A stretch of 64,000 nt of DNA from Streptomyces sp. DvalAA-43 (GTDB taxonomy: Bacteria > Actinomycetota > Actinomycetes > Streptomycetales > Streptomycetaceae): assembly GCF_900091725.1 (NCBI RefSeq), contig NZ_FMBW01000069.1:1-64000 (forward strand), given 5' to 3'. The notes beneath the pieces are model-generated. The model did not search any database, had not been told where the DNA came from, and was given only the letters and a program-made list of their open reading frames with translations. Below are positions 34,117 to 42,608 of this stretch, in pieces. A program made the translations under genes and the position numbers. The stretch's first letter is position 1, and the number at the start of each line of letters is the position of its first letter.

Positions 34117-34977
34117 ATGCCCACACCCCGCGTCCTGGTCGTCGGAATCGACGGCGTCCGCCTCGATCTGCTGCCGATGCTGGAAACGCCCCACCTCGAC
34201 GAAGTCGCGCACGGCGGCTTCCTCGCGCCCGTCCACATCGACGACGACACACCGACCATGTCGGGCCCTTGCTGGACCACGATCGTCACCGGTGTCGGCG
34301 TGGCCAAGCACGGAGTCTGGGGCAACAACTTCGCCGGAAACCGGCTCGGAGTGTTCCCCGACTTCACCACGCGGCTGGCCGCCGAACGGGGGCTGCGCAC
34401 CTTCGCGGCCGGCGGTTGGGAACCCCTGTTCCTGGCCCGGCAGGGCGGCCCGGTCTTCTCCGCCCCGAGCAGACTCGCCTACATCGCTCCGCGCGAGGAC
34501 ACACCGCAGGGCTGGGAGGAATGCGACCAGAGTGTGACCGACGAAGCGACGAGAGTTCTCAGCTCCGGCGAAGACCTCGACGCCTCCTTCGTCTACCTCG
34601 GCGCTGTCGACGAGACCGCCCACTTCCTCGCCTGCGGAGCCGAGTACCGAAGCGCGATCGAAACCGCCGACCGGCAACTCGGACAGCTTCTCACCGCCGT
34701 ACGTGAACGTCCCGACGCCGGGTCCGAGGAGTGGACCGTCATCGTGGTGACCGACCACGGCCACCGCGACGAAGGCGGCCACGGCGGTCGCAGCACATTG
34801 GAGCGCACCGCCTGGATCGCTGCGACCGGCCCCGGCATCGCCTCCACCACCCCACCGGACTGCCTCCGCCACGCAGATGTCGCCGCCCACGTCTACGCCG
34901 CCCTGGGCATCACACCCGACCTGCACTGGACACTCGACGGACGGCCCTTCCACTCCCCCACGCCGCGGACTGCCTGA
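34117..34977 (+). CDS. Alkaline phosphatase-superfamily type I phosphodiesterase/nucleotide pyrophosphatase
   Basis: This 286-residue protein has no signal peptide. Metal- and phosphate-binding residues of the type I phosphodiesterase family are present: D12 in VVGIDGVRLD, the nucleophile T47 in DDDTPTMSGPCWTTIVTG, D165 and H169 in GAVDETAHF, DH at 213-214 in VVTDHGHRDEGGHGG, and H222. The protein is shorter than exported nucleotide pyrophosphatases, consistent with a compact cytosolic member. It lies 57 bp after the GH36 gene and about 90 bp before the next hydrolase in one transcription unit, so its substrate is probably a sugar phosphodiester or nucleotide sugar linked to this pathway. Confidence 0.87.
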   Translation: MPTPRVLVVGIDGVRLDLLPMLETPHLDEVAHGGFLAPVHIDDDTPTMSGPCWTTIVTGVGVAKHGVWGNNFAGNRLGVFPDFTTRLAAERGLRTFAAGGWEPLFLARQGGPVFSAPSRLAYIAPREDTPQGWEECDQSVTDEATRVLSSGEDLDASFVYLGAVDETAHFLACGAEYRSAIETADRQLGQLLTAVRERPDAGSEEWTVIVVTDHGHRDEGGHGGRSTLERTAWIAATGPGIASTTPPDCLRHADVAAHVYAALGITPDLHWTLDGRPFHSPTPRTA

Positions 34978-35067
34978 CGTCGGCAGAAAACCTCCGGCCG
35001 GCGACCCCAAGGCACGGCAGCCAACCACATGGACGCCCCACTCGCGTCCCGCAGAGAGGTCCCCTCC

Positions 35068-36912
35068 GTGGATACGACGTCCTTCGACTCCATCGACTCG
35101 GCCGCCTTCGACCCCGGCCAGTGGGAAGACGGCGCGCACACCCTCGATGTGGGCGACACGCGAATCGGCCTGCGTACCCTCGCCGACAGCGCCACCCTGA
35201 CCCTGTCGCACGACGCCGCTGCCGGGACCGAGGCTCTTGTCACGGCAACGGCGGACGGCACCGTGACCCTGCGCCTGGACGTCCCACTGGGCGACGCCGT
35301 GGGCTTCTGGCACCCCGACGCCGGCTGGGAGCGCACCCTGTGCGCAGACTGGTCGGCATGGCGTGGCCTGTCACTCGTACGATCGGCACCCGTCGGCTGC
35401 CTCTACGACACCGCCGGTCGCAGTCTGCTCGCTCTCGCCACCGACCGCACCGTGCAGGAGACCCGGATCCGCTTCGGTGTCTCCGAGGAGCGCAAGCGCT
35501 TCGGCGTGTGGCTGCGTCTCTCCCTCGCCGCCGGGCAGACCTGCCGAGTCCGCGTCCCCGCACCGGGCACCACCATGGCTGCCGCCCTCCGCCGGCTCCG
35601 TCAGTGGCTCGCCGGCCTGCCCGACGGAGAGCCGCTGCCCGTTCCGGAGTTCGCCCGGACGCCCGTCTACTCGACCTGGTACGCCTTCACCCAGGACGTG
35701 ACCGCGGCCGAGGTCGAGGAGGAGGCCGCCCTCGCCGCCACCCTCGGCTGCGGCCAGCTGTTCCTGGACGACGGGTGGCAACTGCACGGCGACGGCCGCG
35801 GCTACGCGGGCTGCGGCGACTGGCAGCCGGACCCGGTCAAGTTCCCCGACTTCCGCGCCCACATCAGTACCGTTCGCCGTGCCGGACTGCACTGCACCGC
35901 CTGGATCGCTCCGCTCCTCCTGGGAGAACACTCCTCCGCCTACCAAGCCTGGGCACCGTACGCGCCACACCGCGTCCCCCACCTCGACTGCCACATCCTC
36001 GACCCCCGCCACACCGAAGTGCGCGCGCACATCGCGGAGACCTGCCGCACCCTGGTCGACACCTACCGACTCGACGGCCTGAAGATCGACTTCCTCGACG
36101 AGGCCATGGCCTACGCAGCAGTACCCGCACCCGACCAACCTGCCCCCGGTTACATTCCGGACATCGGCGAGGCGATGGCCGCGCTGCTCGCCGATATCCG
36201 CGACGCCCTGCGGGCCCTGCGCGGCGACCAGTTCGTCGCCGAGCTGCGCCAGCCCTACACCGGGCCGGCCATGACCGCACTCGGCAACGCGCTGCGCGCC
36301 GGAGACTGCCCGGCCGATCCCGTCGCCAACCGCGTCCGGACGCTGGACATCGCGCTGCTCGCACCCGGCGGAGCAGTCCACTCCGACATGTTGATGTGGG
36401 ATCCGCAGGCAACACCGGAAAGCCTGGCCCGCCACTTCCACGGAGCCCTGCACTCCGTACCGCAGATCTCCGTCCGCCTCACCCGACTCTCCCCGAACCA
36501 CCGCGAGACCCTCGCGTTCTGGCTCGCCACCTGGCGTCGGCTGGCTCCCGTCCTCACCTCCGGCCACTACGAACCCGGCCGCCCGGACGAACTCTTCCCC
36601 CAGGTCACCGCCATCCACGGAAACCAACGGGTCATCACCAACTACACCGACAAAGTCGTACCCCTCCCCACCGAGAACTGGCGCTCCCACTTCCTCGTCA
36701 ACGCCTCCACCGCTTCACGCATGGTCTTCGACGTTTCCGGACCACCCCGCCAGGTCTGCGCACAGACCTATGACGCCCAAGGCCGATTGCACCAGACCAC
36801 GGCTCTCTCCCTCACACCAGGCATCCGCACGATCGAGGTTCCGCCCTCCGGACTGTGCGTCCTCGACCTGACCTCCGGCCTCCCCGCAGCAAGGAGAGGA
36901 ACACATGGATGA
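35068..36912 (+). CDS. GH36/GH27-like alpha-galactosidase-type hydrolase
   Basis: This protein of about 614 residues has a short N-terminal beta domain, then a clan GH-D barrel: TPVYSTWYAFTQDVTAAEVEEEAALAATLGCGQLFLDDGWQ (198-238), GLHCTAWIAPLLLGEHS, and a nucleophile-like Asp in YRLDGLKIDFLDEAM (D341), with a C-terminal beta domain. It is distant from the first GH36 gene and resembles the melibiase-like group. Activity on alpha-galactosides is likely but not certain; related clan members also act on other alpha-linked sugars. The GTG at 35068 has a GAGAGG site 8 nt upstream; an in-frame ATG at 35029 is an alternative. It is the last gene of the plus-strand unit. Confidence 0.8.
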   Translation: MDTTSFDSIDSAAFDPGQWEDGAHTLDVGDTRIGLRTLADSATLTLSHDAAAGTEALVTATADGTVTLRLDVPLGDAVGFWHPDAGWERTLCADWSAWRGLSLVRSAPVGCLYDTAGRSLLALATDRTVQETRIRFGVSEERKRFGVWLRLSLAAGQTCRVRVPAPGTTMAAALRRLRQWLAGLPDGEPLPVPEFARTPVYSTWYAFTQDVTAAEVEEEAALAATLGCGQLFLDDGWQLHGDGRGYAGCGDWQPDPVKFPDFRAHISTVRRAGLHCTAWIAPLLLGEHSSAYQAWAPYAPHRVPHLDCHILDPRHTEVRAHIAETCRTLVDTYRLDGLKIDFLDEAMAYAAVPAPDQPAPGYIPDIGEAMAALLADIRDALRALRGDQFVAELRQPYTGPAMTALGNALRAGDCPADPVANRVRTLDIALLAPGGAVHSDMLMWDPQATPESLARHFHGALHSVPQISVRLTRLSPNHRETLAFWLATWRRLAPVLTSGHYEPGRPDELFPQVTAIHGNQRVITNYTDKVVPLPTENWRSHFLVNASTASRMVFDVSGPPRQVCAQTYDAQGRLHQTTALSLTPGIRTIEVPPSGLCVLDLTSGLPAARRGTHG

Positions 36913-37184
36913 GGCCGCGCCGCCTGCCCGGGCGAGTACTGCTCCAGCGGTGGGCACCCGCGCATCCGGACCGGCGCTGCCGTCGTAGCCACGACACGGT
37001 GGCCGGCCACCGGCATCGGCCTCGGCGCGGGCACGGTCCAGCGGAAGGCCGGCGCCGAGGCCGATCCGGATGCACGGCAAGAGGCTCACGTCCACGGCCT
37101 CCTGGCCGGGCGGGGCCAGGCGATCGGCTCGTACACCGCGCGCCGGTGCCCGCTGACCGTCCGCGAGGTCCAGCGGCGACGGCG
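36913..37184. other. Convergent gap between hydrolase operons
   Basis: Open frames here are continuations of antisense shadows. No gene, repeat or clear terminator was supported. Confidence 0.35.
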
Positions 37185-38975
37185 TCAGCGGGCGACCGCG
37201 CCGTGCCCGCAGCGGAACAGCGGTTCGGCGGTGTCGAACGGGACGTCCTCGCGGGAGTCCTCGACGGCCCGCATGGAGGACGGGAGGTCGAAGGGGAGGG
37301 TGCCTTCGGCCACCGCGCGGCCGAAGGCCACATCGAGGACGATGTCGTCGTCGGCGCCGAAGCTGCCCAGGAGCAGGGCCGCCGCGGTGTCGAGCCCGGT
37401 GAGAACCGCGGGCCGGTCGAGCCGCACGTCGATGATGGTGGGGACGCTCGCACACAGCGCCCGCAGCCGGGCCAGTTCGGCGGCGGGAAAATCGAGGGAC
37501 CCGGCGTGGAAGTGCTGCTCCAAGAATCCCTCCCGCTTCTCGTACGGGGCGGTCAGACGCAGCACCGCGAGGTCGGCCTCTTCCGGGCGGTCGACGAGGT
37601 GGCCGTACCGGGCGGCCGTCTCGGGGGCGATGTTCTCCACATAGAGGGCCGGCACCTCGGGCAGTGTCCTCAGCGTCTCCGCGCGGCCGGTGAGCTGGAC
37701 GAGGGATCGCAGCTGGACCCGGCGCCCCAGGAGGCGGGGCTCGGCCGCGCCGACCAGGGCGCTTGCCGCGTCGGTATCGACATACGGGTCGTCGAAGAGG
37801 CCGAGGCGGAACTTGTCGCGCAGGATGCGGCGTACGGAGGTGTCGATGCGGCCTTCGCCGACGGCGCCGGAACGGACGGCGTCGACGATCCAGTCGGGAC
37901 GGGTCTCGCCGCCGAGCTGGTCGACGCCGGCATCGAGCTGCATGAGGACCTGCTCGGCGAGGGAGAGGTGTTCGACTCCCCAGTTCCGGGGCGGGAGTTG
38001 GACGACTCCGGGGAGCTCCATGCCGGTGAGGGAGTTGAAGTCGGTGCACACGACGCCGTCGAAGCCGTATCGGCCGCGGAGCAGCCCGGTGATCACTTCG
38101 CGGTTGAAGTTGGCGGCGACCTCGGGCAGGCCGCTGCCGGTGGGGATCGAGTAGCAGGGCATGACCTGGGCGGTGCCGGCGGCGAACGCCGCTTCCCAGG
38201 GCCTGAGGTGGTATTCGAGGTTACCGCCGGGGAACGCCTGGTGCTTGCCGTACGCGAAGTGGGCGTCCTCCCCGCCCGCCTGCGGGCCGTGGCCGGGGAA
38301 GTGCTTGGTCATGCAGGCCACGCTGTCCGGGCCCAGGGTGTCGCCCTGCATCCCGCGGATGTAGGCGCCGAGCATCCGCGCGGCGCGGTCGGCGTCCTCG
38401 CCGAAGGTGCCGCTGATGCGGGCCCAGCGCGGTTCGGTGGCCAGATCGGCCATCGGATGGATGGCCACGCGGATCCCGACGGAGCGCAGTTCCCGGGCGG
38501 CGGCCGCGGCGAACTCCTCGACGAGTGCCGGATCGTCGGTGGCGGCCAGGCCGATCGGTTCGGGGCCCGGACTGAATCCGCCGTCGGTGTGGGCCGTCAT
38601 GGGGTTGGCGGTGAATCCGTGACGGGGGTCGGAGGAGAGGGTCACCGGGATACCGAGGCGGGTGGCGGCGGCGAGGTCCTGGACGTGGTTGTTCCACGCG
38701 GCCATGGTGCCGGCGGAGGGGACCTGGATCATCGCGAAGTGGGTGATGTGCCGCTCGGCTATGAGACCGGCGCCGGACGGCATGAAGGAGTTGTCACCTG
38801 CGGCCATCCGGCCGTGGCACATCTGACCGGCCTTCTCCTCCAGGGTCATCCGGCCCAGGAGGTCCTCGACGCGGTCGTCGACCGGCAGGCGGGGGTCCTC
38901 GTACGGCTCCATGGTGCCGTTGTGGTTGAGGTCGCGGAACGGTGTGCCGTCGGGGTGGCGGAGGCGGGAGGTCAC
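37185..38975 (-). CDS. Glycoside hydrolase family 3 beta-glycosidase
   Basis: This 596-residue protein has no signal peptide. The GH3 N-terminal barrel is shown by LLGRMTLEEKAGQM, HPMADLATEPRWARISGTFGEDADRAA (172-200), the substrate-binding KHFPGHGPQAGGEDAH (224-239) and the nucleophile block GFDGVVCTDFNSLTG (D312). A second domain with a C-terminal alpha/beta sandwich follows (LFDDPYVDTDAA to PFDLPSSMRAVEDS). The length fits two-domain GH3 enzymes lacking the fibronectin-like third domain. It starts at a GTG after AAAGG, 46 bp behind the MFS gene stop. Exo-acting beta-glucosidase or beta-xylosidase-type specificity is expected, acting on sugars imported by the neighbouring transporter. Confidence 0.92.
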   Translation of the reverse strand: MTSRLRHPDGTPFRDLNHNGTMEPYEDPRLPVDDRVEDLLGRMTLEEKAGQMCHGRMAAGDNSFMPSGAGLIAERHITHFAMIQVPSAGTMAAWNNHVQDLAAATRLGIPVTLSSDPRHGFTANPMTAHTDGGFSPGPEPIGLAATDDPALVEEFAAAAARELRSVGIRVAIHPMADLATEPRWARISGTFGEDADRAARMLGAYIRGMQGDTLGPDSVACMTKHFPGHGPQAGGEDAHFAYGKHQAFPGGNLEYHLRPWEAAFAAGTAQVMPCYSIPTGSGLPEVAANFNREVITGLLRGRYGFDGVVCTDFNSLTGMELPGVVQLPPRNWGVEHLSLAEQVLMQLDAGVDQLGGETRPDWIVDAVRSGAVGEGRIDTSVRRILRDKFRLGLFDDPYVDTDAASALVGAAEPRLLGRRVQLRSLVQLTGRAETLRTLPEVPALYVENIAPETAARYGHLVDRPEEADLAVLRLTAPYEKREGFLEQHFHAGSLDFPAAELARLRALCASVPTIIDVRLDRPAVLTGLDTAAALLLGSFGADDDIVLDVAFGRAVAEGTLPFDLPSSMRAVEDSREDVPFDTAEPLFRCGHGAVAR

Positions 38976-39021
38976 AGTCGTGCCTTTCGTCGGATGGCGC
39001 GGGATGCGGGTGCTGCGAGGG

Positions 39022-40347
39022 TCAGTCGCGGGTGAGGCGTGGGTGCCGGATCAGCGGGGTGAGGGCCACGGCCGCGAGCGCGGCGAGGGTTCCGCCGAGG
39101 TAGAGCGCGAAGTAGTTCTTGCCGTCGGTCGCCGGTCCGATCGGGTCCGTGCCGAGGCCCAGGAGGAGTGGGGCGAGCAGGGGGGCGATGGACTGCGGCA
39201 GGGATTTGGCGATGTTGAACACGCCGAGCCAGCGGGCGGCGTCGGTGCTGGTGGGCATGACGCGCAGGACCAGGGCCATGTCGACGGCGTAGAAGGCGCC
39301 GAGACCGATGGCGGCGACAGTGGTGGCCAGGTAGATCGGCCACACGGACGCGGACAGCATCTTGATGGTCATGGCGGCGGCCATCAGCAGACCGGAGGTG
39401 ACGACGAAGGCGCGGTAGGCGCCGGTGCGGGAGGCCAGTTTCCCGAACACCGCAGCGGCGACGACGTTGCCGACGACGGAGAGCATGCCGGTGGTCGCGA
39501 CGAGGGCGGCGGCCTCGGCCGTCGACATCTCCAGGCGGGACATCAGGTAGTAGAGGCCGAACGTGCCGATCAGGGCGTTGGCGCCCTGGAGCAGGAAGCG
39601 CTGCAGCCATACCGCGGTGAAGGCCGGGGAGGTGCGCGGGTCGAACAGCAGGCTGGTGAAGACCGAGCGCAGGCTCACCGGGGTCCGCTCCCTGGCGGGG
39701 ACGGCCTTCTCGCCGCGCAGCAGGGTCCACGAAACGGCGGCGCCCGCGGCACCGGCGATGCCGGGGACCAGCAGCAGGGCCGTGGTGTTGTCGGGTATGA
39801 GGCCGACGAGGAGAAAGGCGGGGAAGACCGAGGCGAACTGGGCGGCTCCGAACAGTCCGGACACGGTGGCCTGTTGTGCGGCCGGCACCCGGTCGGCGAT
39901 CACGGCCGCGAGAGCGGCGAGCGCCGCGTTGTACGCGGCCTGGGAGAGGACCCAGCCCAGCACCAGCTGGGCGGGTGAGGACGCCGTGGCCATCACCACG
40001 GCGGCCGGCAGCCCGGCGGCGAGACCGCCGAGAATCCACGGCCTGCGTCTGCCGAAGCGCCCGGCGGTGCGGTCCGACAGATGACCGAAGACCGGATTGA
40101 GGACGAACGCGGCGATGGCCCCGGCCGCCATGACGGAGCTCAGCACGCTCTCCTTGTCGTCCGGCGCGATCTCGTTGACCTTCAGGCCGAGAGAGGCGAC
40201 CAGCGGCATGGCGAACCCGATCCCGATCAGGAGCTCGGTGAAGACCAGCCCGGCGATGACCCGACGCGGAGCCGGGGCCTCGTCCCCGGGAAGACGGTCG
40301 GCGGGTGGCGGCTGGGGGACGGGGGTCTTGCGCAGCATGTCGGTCAT
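39022..40347 (-). CDS. MFS transporter, glycoside-pentoside-hexuronide/SLC45-like
   Basis: This 441-residue inner-membrane protein has about 12 predicted helices. The diagnostic loop is NPVFGHLSDRTAGRFGRRRPWILGG near residues 83-107, the GPH/SLC45-type variant of the MFS signature, repeated in weaker form in the second half. Relatives import disaccharides or glycosides with protons. The ATG at 40347 follows GGAGAA and overlaps the stop of the phosphatase gene (ATGA). Its place between a phosphatase and a GH3 enzyme, under a GntR regulator, suggests import of a beta-glycoside that the GH3 enzyme then cleaves. Confidence 0.9.
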   Translation of the reverse strand: MTDMLRKTPVPQPPPADRLPGDEAPAPRRVIAGLVFTELLIGIGFAMPLVASLGLKVNEIAPDDKESVLSSVMAAGAIAAFVLNPVFGHLSDRTAGRFGRRRPWILGGLAAGLPAAVVMATASSPAQLVLGWVLSQAAYNAALAALAAVIADRVPAAQQATVSGLFGAAQFASVFPAFLLVGLIPDNTTALLLVPGIAGAAGAAVSWTLLRGEKAVPARERTPVSLRSVFTSLLFDPRTSPAFTAVWLQRFLLQGANALIGTFGLYYLMSRLEMSTAEAAALVATTGMLSVVGNVVAAAVFGKLASRTGAYRAFVVTSGLLMAAAMTIKMLSASVWPIYLATTVAAIGLGAFYAVDMALVLRVMPTSTDAARWLGVFNIAKSLPQSIAPLLAPLLLGLGTDPIGPATDGKNYFALYLGGTLAALAAVALTPLIRHPRLTRD

Positions 40348-41234
40348 GAGTGGGGTTCTCCTGCGGGGTGGGAGGGCGACGAGGAGGCGGAGAAGACGGG
40401 CTGAGGAGCCGCGGTGGCAGAGAGGGCAGGCCGACGAGCCGCAGCGGCGGTCGCGGGCAGGGCGGTCGCGGCGGCGGCCTCGGCGACGGCCTTGGCGCGG
40501 AAGCCGTCGATGGCGGCCGCCTCGACCCCGCAGCCCAGCAGGAACCCCTCGGCGCTGCCGTGACGGGCCCGCATGGTCTTGAGGAAGACCTCGATCGCCT
40601 CCCGTGGGGCTTGGAGCAGCGGCGCGGGAACGGCCGGCCGTCCCGCCACCCCGTCCCCCTCGTCGCCTACCGCGCCGTCGTTCAGGGCGATGCGGTGCCG
40701 GGTGGCGAGAGCGGCGAGGATCTCCGGGAGCGCGGTGGCCGTACGGACATAGTCGTCGGCGATCTTGTCGTCGGACACTCCCGCGAGTTCCAGTAGCAGT
40801 GCCACCAGGAGACCGGTGCGGTCCTTCCCCGCGGCGCAGTGCAGGAGTGCCGCGCCCGGTCCGGCGGCGGCCCGGACCGCGTCGGCCACGGCCGTGGGGG
40901 CGGACGCGGCGAGGTCGGCGTAGAACCGGCCCAGATCGGCGGAGGTCCGCAGGGAAGCAATACCCGGCCCGGCGATGGCGTCCGTGTCGTCCGGAACGAT
41001 GGGCGCCCGGACGACGGTGATGCCCGCCTCTTCGGCGGCTGCCCAGTCGTCGTCGCCGCGCTCGTCGGGACTGCGCAGGTCCACGATGACGCGGATGCCG
41101 CGGGTGTACAGCTCTCTGACGGTTGCGGCGTCCGCGACGGGGTCGGGCTGGGCTGAGCGGAACAGGATTCCCGGGCGGATACGCTCACCGCGGGGGTCGG
41201 CGGAAGCCGGGTCGCGGAAGTTCAGCAGGGGCAT
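40344..41234 (-). CDS. Tyrosine-protein phosphatase (Y_phosphatase3/PtpB-like)
   Basis: This 296-residue cytoplasmic protein has the PTP signature loop LLHCAAGKDRTGLL with C133 and R139. The N-terminal NFRDPASADPRGERIRPGILFRSAQP and RVIVDLRSPDERG match the Y_phosphatase3 (MptpB-like) family, which can act on phosphotyrosine and on phosphoinositides. The last 45 or so residues are an Ala/Pro/Ser-rich low-complexity tail. The ATG at 41234 has GGAAGG upstream; the frame extends to 41273 but would run into the operator. It is the first gene of the operon with the MFS transporter and GH3 enzyme, so a role in sugar-phosphate removal or in regulating uptake is possible but inferred. Confidence 0.88.
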   Translation of the reverse strand: MPLLNFRDPASADPRGERIRPGILFRSAQPDPVADAATVRELYTRGIRVIVDLRSPDERGDDDWAAAEEAGITVVRAPIVPDDTDAIAGPGIASLRTSADLGRFYADLAASAPTAVADAVRAAAGPGAALLHCAAGKDRTGLLVALLLELAGVSDDKIADDYVRTATALPEILAALATRHRIALNDGAVGDEGDGVAGRPAVPAPLLQAPREAIEVFLKTMRARHGSAEGFLLGCGVEAAAIDGFRAKAVAEAAAATALPATAAAARRPALSATAAPQPVFSASSSPSHPAGEPHS

Positions 41235-41268
41235 AGGAGCCTTCCTGAGTCGGGAACTACACAAGCAG

Positions 41269-41282
41269 GACATCTAGATGTC
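41269..41282. promoter_or_regulatory. GntR/HutC-type operator palindrome
   Basis: GACATCTAGATGTC is a perfect 14-bp palindrome with a CTAG core, flanked by an outer inverted GGACAT (41268-41273) / ATGTCC (41286-41291). GntR/HutC regulators (for example DasR, with its TCTAGA core) bind such sites. It sits 34 bp upstream of the phosphatase start and about 135 bp from the divergent GntR gene, the expected place for the operator of the phosphatase-MFS-GH3 operon. Confidence 0.7.
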
Positions 41283-41404
41283 TACATGTCCCTGGTGGGG
41301 TTCTGTCTCGAACTCAGTGGTCGCTCTGCTGAACCTTGGATGAACGGGCGGTCCCCGGGGCCCCTTCGTACGCGATCGCGCAGGTCGCCTGCCCCTTCGA
41401 CTCG

Positions 41405-41410
41405 TAGGAT
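41405..41410 (+). promoter_or_regulatory. -10 element of the GntR gene, leaderless transcript
   Basis: TAGGAT matches the streptomycete -10 consensus and ends 6 nt before the GTG at 41417, predicting a leaderless message. The -35 is weak. Confidence 0.45.
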
Positions 41411-41416
41411 CCAGGG

Positions 41417-42202
41417 GTGTCGAACCGCAGAAGAACCGCCCCGATCTATCTGCAGCTCGCCCGGAGGATCCAGGACCGGATCGACTCCGGCGACCTGCCG
41501 TCCGGCTCCCGGCTGCCCAGCGAGCCGGAACTGTGCGAGGAGTTCGACGTCAACCGGCTGACGATCCGCCAGGCCATCGCCGAACTCGAACGCGCCGCCT
41601 CCGTCGAGATCCGCAGGGGGGTGGGCACGTTCGTCCGCTCCCCCATCGCGCGCGTCTCGATCGCGGTCGACCCGCGAAGCCAGCGCTTCGACCTGGGCAG
41701 CCTCACCGCTGCCATCCCCCACGGGGCGACCGAGGCCGGTGACGTCGAGGACGGCGCCGAGCGGATCACCGCCGTCGTCCCCTCGCCCCGCACCCCGGCC
41801 GACACCGGGGCCGCGGGCCATCTGCGGTGCGATCCCGCCGAACTCTCACGCCTGGAGAGCATCATCTTCATCGGCCCCGAGCCGTGGGGCGTCAACAGCT
41901 ACTGGCTGAAGTCCTCGCTCCTGCCCGAGGAACTGTCCGCCCCCCGGCGAGTGGACAACGTCGTCCGTGTCCTGTCCCGGAGCGCCGACATCGTCCTGGA
42001 GTACGACTGGCGGGCCTTCAGCGCCATCGGGGCCGACATCGGCGACGCCGACCTCCTCGGTGTCCCGGCGGGCGCCCCGCTCCTCGTCCGCGAAGGCGTG
42101 AGCTGCAGCCCCGACGGAGAGCCCGTGCTGTTCGTGCGACGCCGCATCAATGGCGAACGCGCCCGCTTCGTCCTCAACTTCCGCCCGGACGGCGACAGCT
42201 GA
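41417..42202 (+). CDS. GntR-family regulator with UTRA domain (HutC subfamily)
   Basis: This 261-residue protein has an N-terminal GntR winged helix (APIYLQLARRIQDRIDSGDLPSGSRLPSEPELCEEFDVNRLTIRQAIAELERAASVEIRRGVGTFV, residues 8-72) and a C-terminal UTRA ligand-binding domain (SRLESIIFIGPEPWGVNSYWLKSSLLPEEL and EPVLFVRRRINGERARFVLNF). HutC-type regulators sense small sugars or amino-acid derivatives. It is divergent from the phosphatase-MFS-GH3 operon, with a 14-bp palindrome between them, and is probably its repressor. The effector is presumably the imported sugar or a phosphorylated form. Confidence 0.9.
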   Translation: MSNRRRTAPIYLQLARRIQDRIDSGDLPSGSRLPSEPELCEEFDVNRLTIRQAIAELERAASVEIRRGVGTFVRSPIARVSIAVDPRSQRFDLGSLTAAIPHGATEAGDVEDGAERITAVVPSPRTPADTGAAGHLRCDPAELSRLESIIFIGPEPWGVNSYWLKSSLLPEELSAPRRVDNVVRVLSRSADIVLEYDWRAFSAIGADIGDADLLGVPAGAPLLVREGVSCSPDGEPVLFVRRRINGERARFVLNFRPDGDS

Positions 42203-42353
42203 CGGACAGAGCGGTCGGCGGTCGGTTCCTCAGGCGCGGACCGGCGCGCCCTCGGCGAGCTCCGGACCGAGCCGGAGGTCACCCCGGGAGGTGATCCGGA
42301 ATTTGCGGTCGGCCTACCAGGCAGGGCCCGGACCTTGACGGGGCGCCGGATCC

Positions 42354-42608
42354 GCGAAAGCCTTCCTCGCCCACATCCGTGACATGCGGAAACGAGGAAT
42401 CCGCACCTTCTCCTCGGTCGGATACGCCATGGACGCTTCCCATCCCGCCTGTTCTCCGTCAACGCCGCCTGGTTCGAACTCAGCCTCGCGGCCCTCGGCC
42501 TTCTGGCCTGGACCCGCGTCCGGCTGCCGCCCTCCGATCCGGCCAAAGGGAGGACCTGGCTGCCCAGGCCCGGCTGGCCCCGGGTCGACTGTGGCCCGGA
42601 GCGCCTAA
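42354..42608 (+). pseudogene. IS1380-family transposase remnant with internal deletion
   Basis: The translation reads AKAFLAHIRDMRKRGIRTFSSVGYAM, then after a junction and a frame change FSVNAAWFELSLAALGLLAWTRVRLPP. Both blocks occur in actinobacterial IS1380 transposases, but the second normally comes well over 100 residues later, so the catalytic middle has been deleted. The 3' end is followed directly by the MITE-like element. Confidence 0.7.

Noticed and set aside
32926..35313. 795-codon open frame on the minus strand
   Set aside because: Antisense shadow of the GH36 and phosphodiesterase genes; high GC leaves few stops in this frame.
36855..39035. 726-codon open frame on the plus strand
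   Set aside because: Antisense shadow of the GH3 gene, whose catalytic motifs are all on the minus strand.
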